Shown: positions 32,006 through 42,510 of the stretch, piece by piece
Layout of the letters: every line of letters starts with the position of its first letter
Numbering within the stretch: position 1 is the first letter of the stretch
Source of the DNA: Typhlomys cinereus
Lineage: Eukaryota > Chordata > Mammalia > Rodentia > Platacanthomyidae
Length of the DNA stretch: 64,000 bases
Reading direction: 5' to 3'
Assembly (NCBI GenBank): GCA_023101885.1
Contig: JALPQD010000241.1
Coordinates: forward strand, 2,315,001-2,379,000
Translations under genes and position numbers: made by a program
Notes under the pieces: model-generated
The model's input: the letters and a program-made list of their open reading frames with translations, nothing else
The model's database searches: none
Told to the model about the DNA's origin: nothing

Positions 32006-32232
32006 ACTGTGTGTCTCTGTGGAGGACCAAGGGTGACTTCAGGAATCATCCTGGATTGCTTCTACCTCTTTTTTGCTTCACTCTGGGATTTTCCAGGCTC
32101 CGCCACCAGGGCCAGAAGTGCAGGCCACTGCCACGGCACTGCCTAGTGATTTTACATGGGACCTGGGATCTGAATTTAGGACTTTCTGCTTGTGAGGCTG
32201 AGTCTTAACTCTGAGCCATCTCTCCAGCCCTT
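31900..32232 (-). mobile_element. CA-tailed SINE (family A), antisense, with (GA)n expansion
   Basis: The + strand has GT units, then about 75 bp of (GA)n (31928-32002), then the body 'ggaccaagggtgacttcagg', 'aatcatcctggattgc', 'ggatctgaatttaggacttt' and the head complement 'cttaactctgagccatctct' with 'ccagccc'. The compound GT/GA tail is shared with the copy at 58155. Confidence 0.85.
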
Positions 32233-32344
32233 CGTTTTTATTCTTAATTCCTAATATTTTCACTACAGAGGACAGTAAGGTCCATTCTAAAACTGAGTTT
32301 AGCTTAATTCTTTTTTTAAAACTACAATTGCAATTTTTAAATAC

Positions 32345-32532
32345 GAATGTAGAAGTAACATTTTATTATTTTATATTTAAGTTAATTTTAATTTTACAAG
32401 CATATTGAGTACTCATCTCTGCTTCCCTCCATCCCCTTCCCCTCCTTTTTTCAATCCATTCCACTCCCTCCCACCCTCTGCCCGTCTACCTTCATGGATC
32501 CCAAGGCTCTCTTTGGCCTGTCTGTTTTTTTT
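32345..32532 (-). mobile_element. L1 3' end (second subfamily), antisense, with imperfect target duplication
   Basis: 'ttacaagcatattgagtact', 'gcttccctccatccccttcc' and 'ctaccttcatggatcccaag' match the copy at 32607-32800 but differ from the 'aataggtacacc' L1 subfamily. Flanks read 'acaattgcaatttttaaata' (about 32325) and 'acaattacaaatttttaaat' (about 32533), an imperfect target-site duplication of about 20 bp. Confidence 0.65.
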
Positions 32533-32606
32533 ACAATTACAAATTTTTAAATATGCTTCATTAAAACAAAATTTAATGAGAAATATCCATGCTAAAGAAT
32601 CATTTT

Positions 32607-32909
32607 TTTAGGCCCAGCATTTTTAAAATTACTTTATTTTTCTGGTTTTACAAGCATATTAAGTACTTATCCCCACTTCCCTCCATCTTCTTTCCCTCCT
32701 ATCCCCCTCCCTTTCCTTCATCAATTTGTCCTCCTCTGTCCCACCCTCTTGCCTGTCTGCTTCTATGGACCCCAGTGGTCTCTTTGGCTGTCTACTCCTG
32801 CACGGGTTCAGGCCTCTCTATGTAGCGCTGGCCTCAGTCTCATGGAAATCCTTCTTCATCATCTCTCCGAGTGTTTGCATAATAAGCATGTACCGCCATA
32901 TCTGGCTAC
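32607..32909 (-). mobile_element. L1 3' end fused to a B1 5' half, antisense (possible chimeric insertion)
   Basis: Left part (32607 to about 32804) is an L1 3' end: 'ttacaagcatattaagtact', 'ccacttccctccatcttctt', 'ttctatggaccccagtggtc'. Right part (about 32805-32905) is the 5' half of a B1: 'ctctatgtagcgctggcctc', 'ccgagtgtttgcataataag', 'catgtaccgccatatctgg'. An 11-bp direct repeat 'agaatcatttt' brackets the pair (32596-32606 and 32910-32920). On the minus strand the order is B1 5' end, then L1 3' end, then an A-rich tail. Confidence 0.65.
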
Positions 32910-32929
32910 AGAATCATTTTCAATAAGGA

Positions 32930-33762
32930 TAAAGTTTAGGATGTACTTTTATATTTTCATAGGCTGCAGCATATAGCTTGGTGTGAATATATATATACAT
33001 ATTTTTACTTCCCCAAGATGTTTCTCCCAGACGCAGGCTTCCTCAAGGCTCTCCTTCTAGCAGTGGTGGGAAGTCCAGGGCAGCTGAGGTCCCCACAGCT
33101 GGTGTTGCCTAAGGAGGGACTGTGTTGGCCTACTGTCATGGGAGGTATTGAAGCCAAGACTGTTTGATCTGCTCGATTGGACATGTTGTAATGGAGAACT
33201 GGATTGGTTGGAAGTTTTCAGAATCACTTGGGGGAAGATGTGTTCAAAAGCAAATGTCTGTGTCCAATGAGAGGTGACTCTGTGAGGCTAGGAGGCCCTT
33301 CATTTGGGGGACAGCTGGAATAGGTCGTCATGAAAGTCTCTGGAGTACAATTTCCATTACAAGAGGGAAATTCTTGCATCATTAAAGCACAGTGTTCTCT
33401 TCGTGTGGAAGAGGACAACTGGTCAAGCACCTTTCCTCTTTCATTCTTGGAGAAGATAGGAACCTAAGCTGTCTTGAAAATATCGTGGTCACACATCCAA
33501 TGGAATGTATTTTCTACTCTAACAGCGCTTCTGAAGGACCTCAGCAGACCAAACATGATTTACTATGAAGAGGTCGGACAGTGCTTATATCCCTGCAGAA
33601 ACTAGCTAGAAGAATTGAGAGGAGATTCTTAGTTGATTTCATATTTCTTTTTAAAAATGGAAAGGCAAACACAGGATTAAAGTGGTTAGGAGACTGTAGC
33701 TTGCTTCAATATATCTTCTCAGTGTGCTCAAAGCAGTAACAATCTTCACAAGGAATTTTTGT
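32930..33762. other. Unique sequence, nothing recognised
   Basis: No repeat family or exon supported. A 68-codon minus-strand frame (33224-33430) has no recognisable domain. Confidence 0.45.

Positions 33763-33765
<3 letters not shown>

Positions 33766-33801
<36 letters not shown>
33766..33801. repeat. (TA)n microsatellite
   Basis: About 18 TA units, self-complementary and able to extrude a cruciform in principle. Confidence 0.9.
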
Positions 33802-33805
<4 letters not shown>

Positions 33806-33842
33806 TGGGTCTTGGAGAAAACAGTGCAAGATACTTTGTCAT

Positions 33843-34000
33843 TCACAGATATATGTTTTAGACAAGGCCTGTTTAGTGCGGGTTGGCCTTGAACTTAATA
33901 TGCAGCTTAACATGATCTTAGACTCCTGATGTCTTGTCTGTATCTCTGAAATGCTGTGATTACAGGTATATGTCACCATGTCCAGCCCATTCATGGATTT
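33843..34000 (-). mobile_element. B1 SINE (7SL-derived), antisense
   Basis: 'gttttagacaaggcctgttt', 'gcgggttggccttgaactta', 'tgatcttagactcctgatgt', 'gctgtgattacaggtatatg' and 'tcaccatgtccagcccat' give reverse-complement B1 from the 'gagacagggtctc' region to the 5' end. Confidence 0.75.
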
Positions 34001-34935
34001 TTTAAAGCATTGGCTCATCATTCTCCAAAAAGATAGATGCAAGTAATAAATAATGAAAAAATATCGAATGCTAGGAAAATGACATGCAGTTTTCCTTCCT
34101 CCTTGATATAAGCTCTTTAATAATTGATGTGCACATCCTTTCTAGTGGCTAAGGGCCTTTCCTTAAAGGGAGCATACCATGTGCCAAGCCTAGAGAGGCT
34201 TTCTAAGTCTGTGGCCAGGGCTGAAATGTTGACCCACCCACCACCAATTTCCTGGTGGGAAATGAAATACGTAGCTTTTAAACAAGGACAAAATTTTCTT
34301 GTCTTTCTCCGTGGTGCTGAGCCTTCTTTGGCTGCTGGCCTGCTCCTCTTTTTCTTTTCTTTAAACTAAGAAAGCTCTATAATTAACTCGAGCCTGTTTC
34401 TAATGGAATAATTAATGTGTGCATAGAGGAGGAGATTGGTGTTTCTCCTTAAGGTATGATGCATAGAATTGGTTTTCATGGGAGCCGCTTAGAACACTAG
34501 CAGATGTAGCAATTGGTTTTGGGAAACATCCACACTGCATAGTAAGACATTACTAATTCTGCTTGTTAAACTCCACCAGGGGGTTAAGGTGGAGAGTCAT
34601 GCCCAGGTTCCTGCTGGGCTCTTTGTGGGCTTGGAGGTGGTGAGCTCAGGACAAAGGTTGCTGTCACTTATCATGATGGGCAGCTGCACTTGAATCCTGT
34701 TGGGGTAACACTAGGAGTCAGCTTAAAACATGGTGTAGCCAATCTCATTTCCACTAGTCCCTGGTTGAGGTTGGCTGGGCAGATTTGCTACCTGGTGATT
34801 CTGTCTCATCCATAGGTTTCAAACCAGAGAATTCTTTTAGGCAAAGCCATATAAATACAGTGTTGGGATTCCAGTGGGCATTCTGGAGTAAATGAATGAG
34901 GAGATATGGAGATCAACTGCACCATCAAAGCCCAC
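34001..34935. other. Unique sequence with an AT-rich conserved-looking patch
   Basis: No repeat family assigned. The stretch 34375-34425 ('ataattaactcgagcctg' then 'ggaataattaatgtg') carries two TAATTA homeodomain-type words, a pattern seen in developmental non-coding elements. Whether it is conserved cannot be told from one sequence. Confidence 0.4.
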
Positions 34936-35178
34936 CACAGGACTGGAGATATGGCTAAGGAGCTAAATAAAGCCTTTGCCTCACAAGCATAAGGACTTGA
35001 GTTCTGCTCTCTGATCCCATAAAAAAATGCCTAACAGAAATGGTAGCAGCCTGAAATTGCAGATTTGGAAGGCAGAGCCTGAGAATTCCCAGAGCAAAAG
35101 CAATAAGGAAGTAGAACAATTCAGAATGGTATACCATCTTTGGCATACTCATTCAAGTGCCTTCTTGTATACATACAC

Positions 35179-35228
<50 letters not shown>
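34936..35228 (+). mobile_element. CA-tailed SINE (family A), sense
   Basis: The head 'gactggagatatggctaagg' is followed by 'aagcctttgcctcacaagca', 'taaggacttgagttctgctc', body 'cccagagcaaaagcaataag' and 'gaagtagaacaattcagaat', and a 50-bp (CA)n tail (35179-35227). Full length with an intact head. Confidence 0.85.
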
Positions 35229-35229
<1 letters not shown>

Positions 35230-35545
35230 TTAAAAAGCCTTCTACATAGCAATTGGGTTTTCAATCACTTCTTTTTTATGTTTAAAATTCCAAAAACCTA
35301 GAGGTTGATTCTAGTCCACAGATGTACATTCTGACATGGTTACCTAGGAGAGACCTGCCTTCTTACAGCTTTTCCTCTGGGAATAGCCTACAAAGGTGGG
35401 AATAAAGACCTGTAAGGAGAATCTTAAGTGATTAAATTGCTGAGCTATGATCTCAGCCGAGGGTCTCAGCCACTCCATCTGTGGTGTGTTTGGAGCTTAA
35501 AGGAATGATAAGTCACAGTGCCATATTTAAATTGAATACCTTAAC
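35229..35545. other. Unique sequence, nothing recognised
   Basis: No feature supported between the SINE and the following MIR. Confidence 0.4.
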
Positions 35546-35549
35546 TCCA

Positions 35550-35655
35550 AAATCTGATGTTTTCAAATGATGAAACTAAGACTCACAGAAGGATTTTCTC
35601 TGGTCAGAGAGTTGGAAGGTCACATGAGGTAGACCCAGGGCTGACTGACGATGAA
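35550..35655 (-). mobile_element. MIR SINE fragment, antisense
   Basis: 'tttcaaatgatgaaactaag', 'actcacagaaggattttctc', 'tggtcagagagttgg' and 'gtagacccagggctgac' match the MIR reverse-strand centre and end. Confidence 0.6.
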
Positions 35656-36044
35656 GCCTTCCCATACCAGCTTTTTCCTGGACGATGACCTTTTAAGTGC
35701 CCAGTGTGAATTAACAATGGTATAATTACATGATTCTTGAACTGTCTCAAACCTGGCCAGTGGGAAAAATTTGTTTTTCTGATGGGAAAATATGTTGTGC
35801 TGAGTTCATATGCATGTTCTTCCCCCCCTCTCTCTTGCTCTCTCTTTCTCACTCTTTCTTTCTTTCCTCCCTCTTCCCCCTTCTCCTGTTGATATGTTCT
35901 AGGGTTATGCTCTGATTCTATCTAGCTCATTATAACCCTGGATTATTAATATTCTCTTCTTTAGAATGAAGCAAGATCTGAATTAGGAAAACAAGTTATG
36001 AACAAAACTTGCCTCTCTCTCTCTTTCTCCTCTGAATCACTTTC
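35656..36044. other. Unique sequence with a CT-rich tract
   Basis: A CT-rich run (35822-35884) and shorter CT runs near 36013-36050. Otherwise nothing recognised. Confidence 0.5.
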
Positions 36045-36330
36045 TCTTTTTCTGTGCATGTGTGTGTGTGTGAGTGTGTGTGTGTTGAGATCAAAGGACA
36101 ACCTTGGGTGTTGGTCTTTGCCTTTCATCTTCTTTGAAGCAGGTCACCTGTATGGGTAGGCCAGGCTTTCTGGCCCATTAGGGATTCTTTTGTCTCTGCC
36201 TTCCATCTCCCTGTAGGAGCACTGGGCTGCAGATGCATGCAACCTCAACCAGCTCTATATAGGTTTCAGGTATCCTAACTGAAGTCCTCACACTACTGAA
36301 GTAAGTACTTAATCTATTGAGGCATCCTAG
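36045..36330 (-). mobile_element. Composite SINE (family B), antisense
   Basis: A GT-rich tail (36056-36084) is followed by 'gagatcaaaggacaaccttg', 'ggtgttggtctttgcctttc', 'taggccaggctttctggccc', 'gagcactgggctgcagatgc' and the diverged head complement 'taatctattgaggcatcc'. Confidence 0.65.
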
Positions 36331-38285
36331 TCCAAATCTTGGTCTTTTTTATTCTTCTGTTATTGAAGTTGTCATGCAAATGGATGCACAATCCCCTCTC
36401 CTTGCTTGGAAACTCAGCCCTGTATTTGCACAGCGTGGATACTTGACCAAGAAAGAAGGCACAAATCTCATTCTGTTTTCTGTTGTGGAATCAAGTTCTG
36501 GGACTCTGGGAAGATGAGATCATCATGCTGTGATAAAGTATGTTGCACAGTCATGTCTAAGCCCGAGGTACAGGGAGCACTAGAGTCGGAGCCAGCAAAG
36601 AGCAGATGCTTGTAGGGAAGCAGAGATGAGAGAACAGATGGGTCTGTGGGCAGGGACGATGCTGTTCTGCGTTCCTATCCCTCTGCTCCTCAGCCAGACT
36701 TCCCTCCCTTAAGAGAGTCATGTGATTCTGTGGCAAGATCTCCCTGGTCTTGGGAAGGGCCTGGTTCCTTTTCATCCAAGTGGTTCACATCAGAAGGACT
36801 TGGTTTTAACTGCAGACACTGCCTTAGCAGTGCTGGGAGCCACAGGCTGACAGAGTCCTGTGCTGACCCGCAGCCTGGTACTGACATAGACCAGAACCGT
36901 AAAGCACATCTGGGAACATTCAAGCCTCACAACACTTCTCACAACACTCACCGGAGCCTCAACTCCCAACCAAAACCAAGCAGAGCCACCGACATCAAGG
37001 GGACAAAGTAGGACATTAACAGCAGCAAAGGAAAGTGAATTCTGACTACCAGGTGATTTTTACAGAAGAGTTAAGCTGTAGTTTGATAATTTGACTCTGA
37101 TGTCCCTTGAGAATCTGACGTCCCTCACCAGATACAAATATAAAAGACAGCATTATTATAGGATCATGGAGGTGGGACAGTAAAATGAAGGTAAGATGGA
37201 AAGAAAGCTTGAAAACAGAGCAGTGTGGGACATTAGTGGGTCGATGTTAACTCTGGACTGCAATTGAACCCAATCACTTGTTTCCTTGGAGACGACCAGG
37301 TTAAGATACCCCTGAGTTCTGTCTTCACCATCAAAAACCCCTTAACTGAAGCTATGCATCGTGGCTGGAAATGTAGGTTGCTTTCACTGTCAAAGTGATT
37401 CAGATCTTCCGAGTGAGGTGTTTCATTCTTATAGATCTGATCGACAACACTGAACTTTCTGATGGTCTCTGATTTTAGCGATCAAAGCTTTGCAGGATGA
37501 GAAACACAGTCCTTAATCAAAGAAAGATGCAATGTACCAGGCATCTTTGGGAGAAATAGTGCTTCCTACTGTTTTTCAGCGGGTTTTGTTTGAGCCTGGT
37601 TTCCCACTCTAATGAATGGCAGGGCAGATTTGTCTCCCTTTCTGTCTGAACCCTGGGGGCTCTTTGAAGGAGAATTTGGTGTCCATAATGAATCCATGCA
37701 CTTCATGTTTTCATAAATTCATGAATAGATTTCTTCCCCTCCAGAAACTTGTGAAACCATGCGGCTCTTCCAAGTGGACAGTGTCCGGGCAGGGTCGCCA
37801 GGTCGCTGCTTCCATAGCTGGGACTTCCAGTCCCTAGAGGTGGCACCACATAGGGTTCTGTTCCTGCCCCTGACTCTTCTCAGCTCCCCTTTCTTGATTT
37901 CTCCTCTTGGGGAACATATACTATCACATGCTTAACTTTAAAGAAGTAGATTTATATTCCACAGTTAAATGAATGTGTTACTAAATGTACCACTCATTTC
38001 TTAATCATGATCACAGAAACAAAATACTATATCTTTGTTATCAATTCAAAACAACTACAAAAGGCAATAACAGGGTAGCCAGATTCATCTTTCTTTCTAG
38101 ATGATTGCCTGCCAAAGTACCTGAGCATGAAGACTTAATTTATCTTAAAAAGCAGAGTCGGGTGTGGAACACATTAAGGGATGTCAGAAAAAGTGTTAAA
38201 TTATGTCCCAGTGGCCCCAAACTCAGATTTTCTCCATTTGTAATAATATGGATGGAAGAGAGCTAAAGGAAAATATCCTACTAGT
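36331..38285. other. Unique sequence, nothing recognised
   Basis: Nearly 2 kb without an assignable repeat. The longest frame (121 codons, 36646-37011) is polar and has no recognisable domain or flanking splice pattern that I can defend. Possible cores of old repeats are too diverged to name. Confidence 0.45.
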
Positions 38286-38289
38286 CATG

Positions 38290-38665
38290 TCTTAATCCAT
38301 TAATGCTCCTAGAACAAATCACTTGAGGCTGCATGATTTACAACCAATAGAAATTTGTTTCTCATGGTCTGAAGGACAAGAAGTCCAAGATCATAGGCCT
38401 CTAGATTCAGGTTCTGGACAGGGAATCTTTGCTCCCAAGACAGTGCTTTGGGAATGTGTCCTTATGAGGCAGAGATCGCAAACTCTGTGTCCTCATGTGG
38501 CAGGAAAGGTAAAGGAATAAGATACTCTCTGAAGTCCTTAGGAAAAAAAATAATGGCAGTGATCTCTTCTCAAAAGGCAGCACCTCAGGATGATGATCCT
38601 GAGGTTAAGTTCCCACATATGAATTGGGGTGTCACATGCACCCCAAGCCAGAGCTCCAGCAGCTA
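38290..38665 (-). mobile_element. MaLR LTR (MST/MLT1-type), antisense
   Basis: 'tcttaatccattaatgctcc', 'tagaacaaatcacttgaggc', 'aatagaaatttgtttctcat', 'ggacaagaagtccaagatca', 'tctggacagggaatctttgc', 'ctgtgtcctcatgtggcagg' and 'cacatatgaattggggtgtc' run in the reverse order of an MST/MLT1 LTR. Diverged and without an internal region. Confidence 0.7.
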
Positions 38666-40795
38666 GAGGCTATGTTTGTGTGCATCCTAAACCTTCTCTA
38701 GTGCCTACATGTCTGTGGGTCCAACCTTTTTGGGAAACTGACCCTGTACTTCAAGAGCTCTGGTAGCATTGCCAAAGGCTCAGAATCAAGTGCTGGCTCT
38801 TTCCAGGTGTCAAGGGATGAGAATTAAGTGACTGTCAAAAGCTCAGACACAGATGAAACATCTCTATCATTTCCTCAAAGGCACAGTGAATGTCATGGAA
38901 AGAGTGTAAGAGCTGGAGAAAGGGGTGGAATGTTGTAGAACACTGTCTTCTGGACATATGTCTATGGCACTCTTGAACTCATAGCAGCTCTAATGACCTC
39001 ACACACTGGTCCTGTCATGTGAGGACATGGAGCCCATGGGTGGCCACTTAACATTTATGAATGCCTCTTTTTAAGAGAACAAAATCAGCTTACAGTAGGA
39101 AGATGTGGAATTCAGGAAGTTGTCAGGCAGTGTGGTATGTAAGACTACTAATTAGTAGGTGCTCACAGGTCAGGATACTGAATGTAGAAATAGTCTCTCT
39201 CACCTCTTCTCTTGTGTGAGATCAGTTGATGAATGTGTGCATGTGGGAAAGGCTCATGAGGAACTTTGGACTTCCAGTGTCAAAAGAATGGGAATTGACC
39301 ATGAGATCCACATCTTCCATTCCTTCCTTGTCTAGCTATCCTTCTTAGAGACCAGTGTGGGGCTGGGGCAGTTGAGATTAAGTCCATGACCAGAAAGTAT
39401 GTAAGCTCTAAAGTCAAAGCTGGCCAGAACATTCTAAGACTCTGAAGATTTCAAGCTCAGAAAAATCAAGTCAGAGCAGAAGCCAAGGGTGTGGAACACA
39501 GCAGAACAGGAAGGAAGGAAAGGCCAGGACAGAGTACAGCCACGGACGACCATCTTTTATGGCCGCTGGTCAGGCTTAAGCATATAAGGTCAACTTCTCA
39601 TCCTTTCTCAGAAATCTCTAGTCAAAGGTAAAGTGGGATCAATGGACACACATGGTCAGTTTAGTGTGAAAACCCAAAATTCCCAGTGAAGCTCACTGTC
39701 ACCTGCTTCAATGCTGCCTGGAAATCTAGGCTGTGATATCCTGTCAGTCTTTGTTTTCCCTCATAAACTCCCCTGGTTTATGAGCCACATGGAGAACTCC
39801 CTGTTTCCTTTGTGTGGGCTGCTAATTGTAGTTGTGATGTTTTCATGAAACATTGGCACAGATGCTTTATTTGGAAACTAAAGGCTCAGATAATAAGTGT
39901 AGTCAGAACCCTAATACCTGGAGCTTTTCTGTTGCTGAACCTGACCTGGGCCAGAGGCTCAGCAGATCAGGAGATGGTTAAGATCCTGTGTACATCACAC
40001 ATGGAAGGCATGACATCAAATGGGGGTGTGGCTGAACTTGAACATGCAGAGTAAGATTTAGAGAGGGGTCTCCTCTTCCTTGTGTTTCTCCTCCTTCTTC
40101 CTCTTCTTCCAACTTCTAGCTCTAGCAAAGCTACAATACAGAGCTTTCTGTGAAGCATGTTCTAGAGAAACTAGCATAAAATCATTTGGGAAGCAAGGAG
40201 AAGAAATGGCTTCTGGGTTAACTCGTCTCTGAGGGTCTAATGAAAAGACATGGCATTGAGACATATACTAGGTTATAGAGGGATGGGTTCAGAACCCTTT
40301 GGCAGACCCATTCATACACATGGGCGTGGGGGATTCACTCTTGCAAGAGGGAGGCTTGAAGGGCAAAGGTTCAGGGCTAGGAGGTTTGAGGAGGTGAGAA
40401 ATGGGAGGAGTTAAAGCTCTGGCCAAATGAGTAGGGGCTTTGTTAGCAGCAGGTGAAGGCTCCAAGTTGAGCCTGGCTCTAAGAAAAGGAAGAGAAAGAG
40501 AGTCGGAGGGGAGAATGAATGGAGAAATGGACATGGTGGATATTTTTGGAGGGAAGGAAGGCTGAGGAACAGTCTGTATTAGAGGCCCAGCAGCTTGGTC
40601 CTTTTCTTCCTGCCTATCCCATGTAAGTAAAAATATTGTTTCTGTCCTATCTTCCTGGCTCCAGAATGATTTTGGCCATGGTAATGATCATAATGCATAT
40701 GTTCTTTTGTTATCCTCTCCATTTAAAAGTCCACTTAAATTTTTTATTAGAATATATACAGCAGTGCATATATCATGCACATATATGATGAACAT
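38666..40795. other. Unique sequence, nothing recognised
   Basis: About 2.1 kb with no assigned repeat or exon. Purine-rich stretches occur at 40340-40520. Frames of 63-81 codons overlap on both strands. Confidence 0.45.
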
Positions 40796-40817
40796 TGGCT
40801 GTATTCACTCCTTATTT

Positions 40818-40869
40818 TTATTTATTTATTTTTTATTATGTATATTTTTTATTTTATTATTTATTCAAC

Positions 40870-40913
<44 letters not shown>

Positions 40914-41121
40914 ACCATGGGCAAATTCGGGAACCACCGTGGACCACCTCTACCTCCTTGTTTACTTTGCCCCAGGATTTACAGGCTCCGGCCTATCAGT
41001 ACTAGAAATGCAGAGCCGCCCCTGCTTCCACCCGGCGTCTATGTGTGGGGTCTACGATCCGAACTCAGGACCTTCCGCTTACAAGGCAGAGGCTTAACCC
41101 CTGAGCCACCTCTCCAGTCCC
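40818..41121 (-). mobile_element. Young family A SINE, antisense
   Basis: T-rich 'attttattatttattcaact', then (GT)n (40874-40910), 'accatgggcaaattcgggaa', 'ccaccgtggaccacctc', 'atccgaactcaggaccttcc', 'gcttacaaggcagagg' and the head complement 'cttaacccctgagccacctc'. It is very close to the copy at 20509, including the A-rich tail with an AATAAA-type word beyond the CA repeat. Flanks 'cttatttttattt' and 'cctatttttattt' may be a target duplication. Confidence 0.85.
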
Positions 41122-41600
41122 CCTATTTTTATTTTTTGTTTCTTTATCCCACTCTTGATGATATATGTTTCACCCACCCAAATAGTTTCCATTCTGCTTT
41201 TGTGGTCTTCTTAACTGGATGTTGATAAACTTAATCTCGTGTAGGAAATTACAGCTGCTGTGAGTTCACGAGTGTGGCGGCCATGTCACCTGCCCCCTCT
41301 TCCCCCTGAAGACAGTGATCCACAGTGTTCCATCTTTTCCTTCAGCTCTTCCATTCTTACTGCTCCCTGACCCAACAATCACTTAATTCTCAACATTTCA
41401 ACCACTGCCCACTGCAAAAAAAAGTACCTCTGACTAAAGCTGACAGTGGCGCCAATCTAGGCATAAACATAAATATGTAGAAAGCAATCTGCCAAGTATA
41501 TCCTACCCATTTAATAAAACAACAACAGTTGCTTCTCCCACTGGAGCCTATGACCTCTCCAGCCACAGCTTCTGATCAGGACAAAGACTTTTTTTTCTTA
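41122..41600. other. Unique sequence, nothing recognised
   Basis: No family or exon seen. An A-run (41417-41424) and a short AT-rich patch only. Confidence 0.4.
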
Positions 41601-41810
41601 ATGCTGACGATGTGTTAGGGATTGCTATAAGCACTTTGCATGTTCTAGCCTTATGACAGCATTGTGATGTAGTCACTGTTGTTATTCTATCTTAGAGAGT
41701 AGGAATTGAGGCATAGCTGGGTTCATTAACTGGTAGCAGGTCACAAGAGCTTAGAGGCAGAGCTAGGATTTGAATCTAGAATCTAGATCAAGATTCTGGC
41801 TACTGGATGA
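41590..41810 (-). mobile_element. MIR SINE, antisense (source copy of an inverted duplication)
   Basis: Reads through the MIR reverse strand: 'atgtgttagggattgctata', 'agcactttgcatgttctag', 'ttattctatcttagagagta', 'ggaattgaggcatagctggg', 'gcaggtcacaagagcttaga' and 'ctaggatttgaatctag'. MIR-like text continues beyond both ends of the duplicated segment (41610-41778), so this looks like the original locus. It lacks 10 bp that the inverted copy keeps and that restores the expected MIR spacing. Confidence 0.8.
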
Positions 41811-41994
41811 AGAACAAGGTTGTCAGTCTGGCTCCACCATCTTCCCCCACCTGGGCTCACTCATCTTGCGTGTTGTGTCTGCTTCAGAGTATACTATGTG
41901 TCATGCATTTCCCCACAACTGTCTGGAGTATTCCCCCTCATCCTGATCTGTCTCATTCTAAGAGTGTAAGTGAGGAGCACTCGTCTTAGAGTAG

Positions 41995-42145
41995 AGGATT
42001 TGGTTTAGTCCTCATTCTGCTCTGATTTATGTGTCCATGGGTGAGTCGGCATCCCTCTCTGGTCTTTGCCGTCTTTCCCTGTGAAAAGTGAGTTGGATTC
42101 TATGATCTCTGCTCTTGTCCAGCTCAGACACTCAGAGATCCCACA
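41995..42145 (+). mobile_element. MIR SINE fragment, sense
   Basis: 'tgagtcggcatccctctctg', 'gtctttgccgtctttccctg', 'tgaaaagtgagttggattct' and 'atgatctctgctcttgtcc' follow the MIR order from the 'caagttacttaacctc' region to the core. It is independent of the inverted pair around it. Confidence 0.5.
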
Positions 42146-42294
42146 GTGCACACCAGCATGGTCCAGATGAAAGATTATCCTGCCCCTTGTATTTTGGTTC
42201 AGCTTCTGGGTGCACTGAACCCAGTTTCCCACGGAGACCTTAATTTGACTAGGGGGTCATTATCATAGGGAATGACCTCAGTGGATAGTCAGGT

Positions 42295-42510
42295 TACTCC
42301 CTCAGAGTATGTGTTAGGGATTAGATTCAAATCCTAGCTCTGCCTCTAAGCTCTTGTGACCTGCTACCAGTTAATGAACCCAGCTATGCCTCAATTCCTA
42401 CTCTCTAAGATAGAATAACAACACTGACTACATCACAATGCTGTCATAAGGCACAAACAAGCTAGAACATGCAAAGTGCTTATAGCAATCCCTAACACAT
42501 ACTCCCTCAG
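42295..42510 (+). mobile_element. Inserted inverted copy of a neighbouring MIR with terminal repeats
   Basis: Positions 42322-42500 are the reverse complement of 41610-41778, with one substitution and a 10-bp stretch ('cacaaacaag', 42452-42461) absent from the source. The segment is bounded by an 18-bp inverted repeat ('gagtatgtgttagggatt' at 42305-42322 and its complement at 42487-42504). An 11-bp direct repeat ('tactccctcag' at 42295-42305 and 42500-42510) lies outside. It looks like an insertion of about 194 bp with a target duplication, carrying DNA from 0.5 kb away. Confidence 0.85.
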
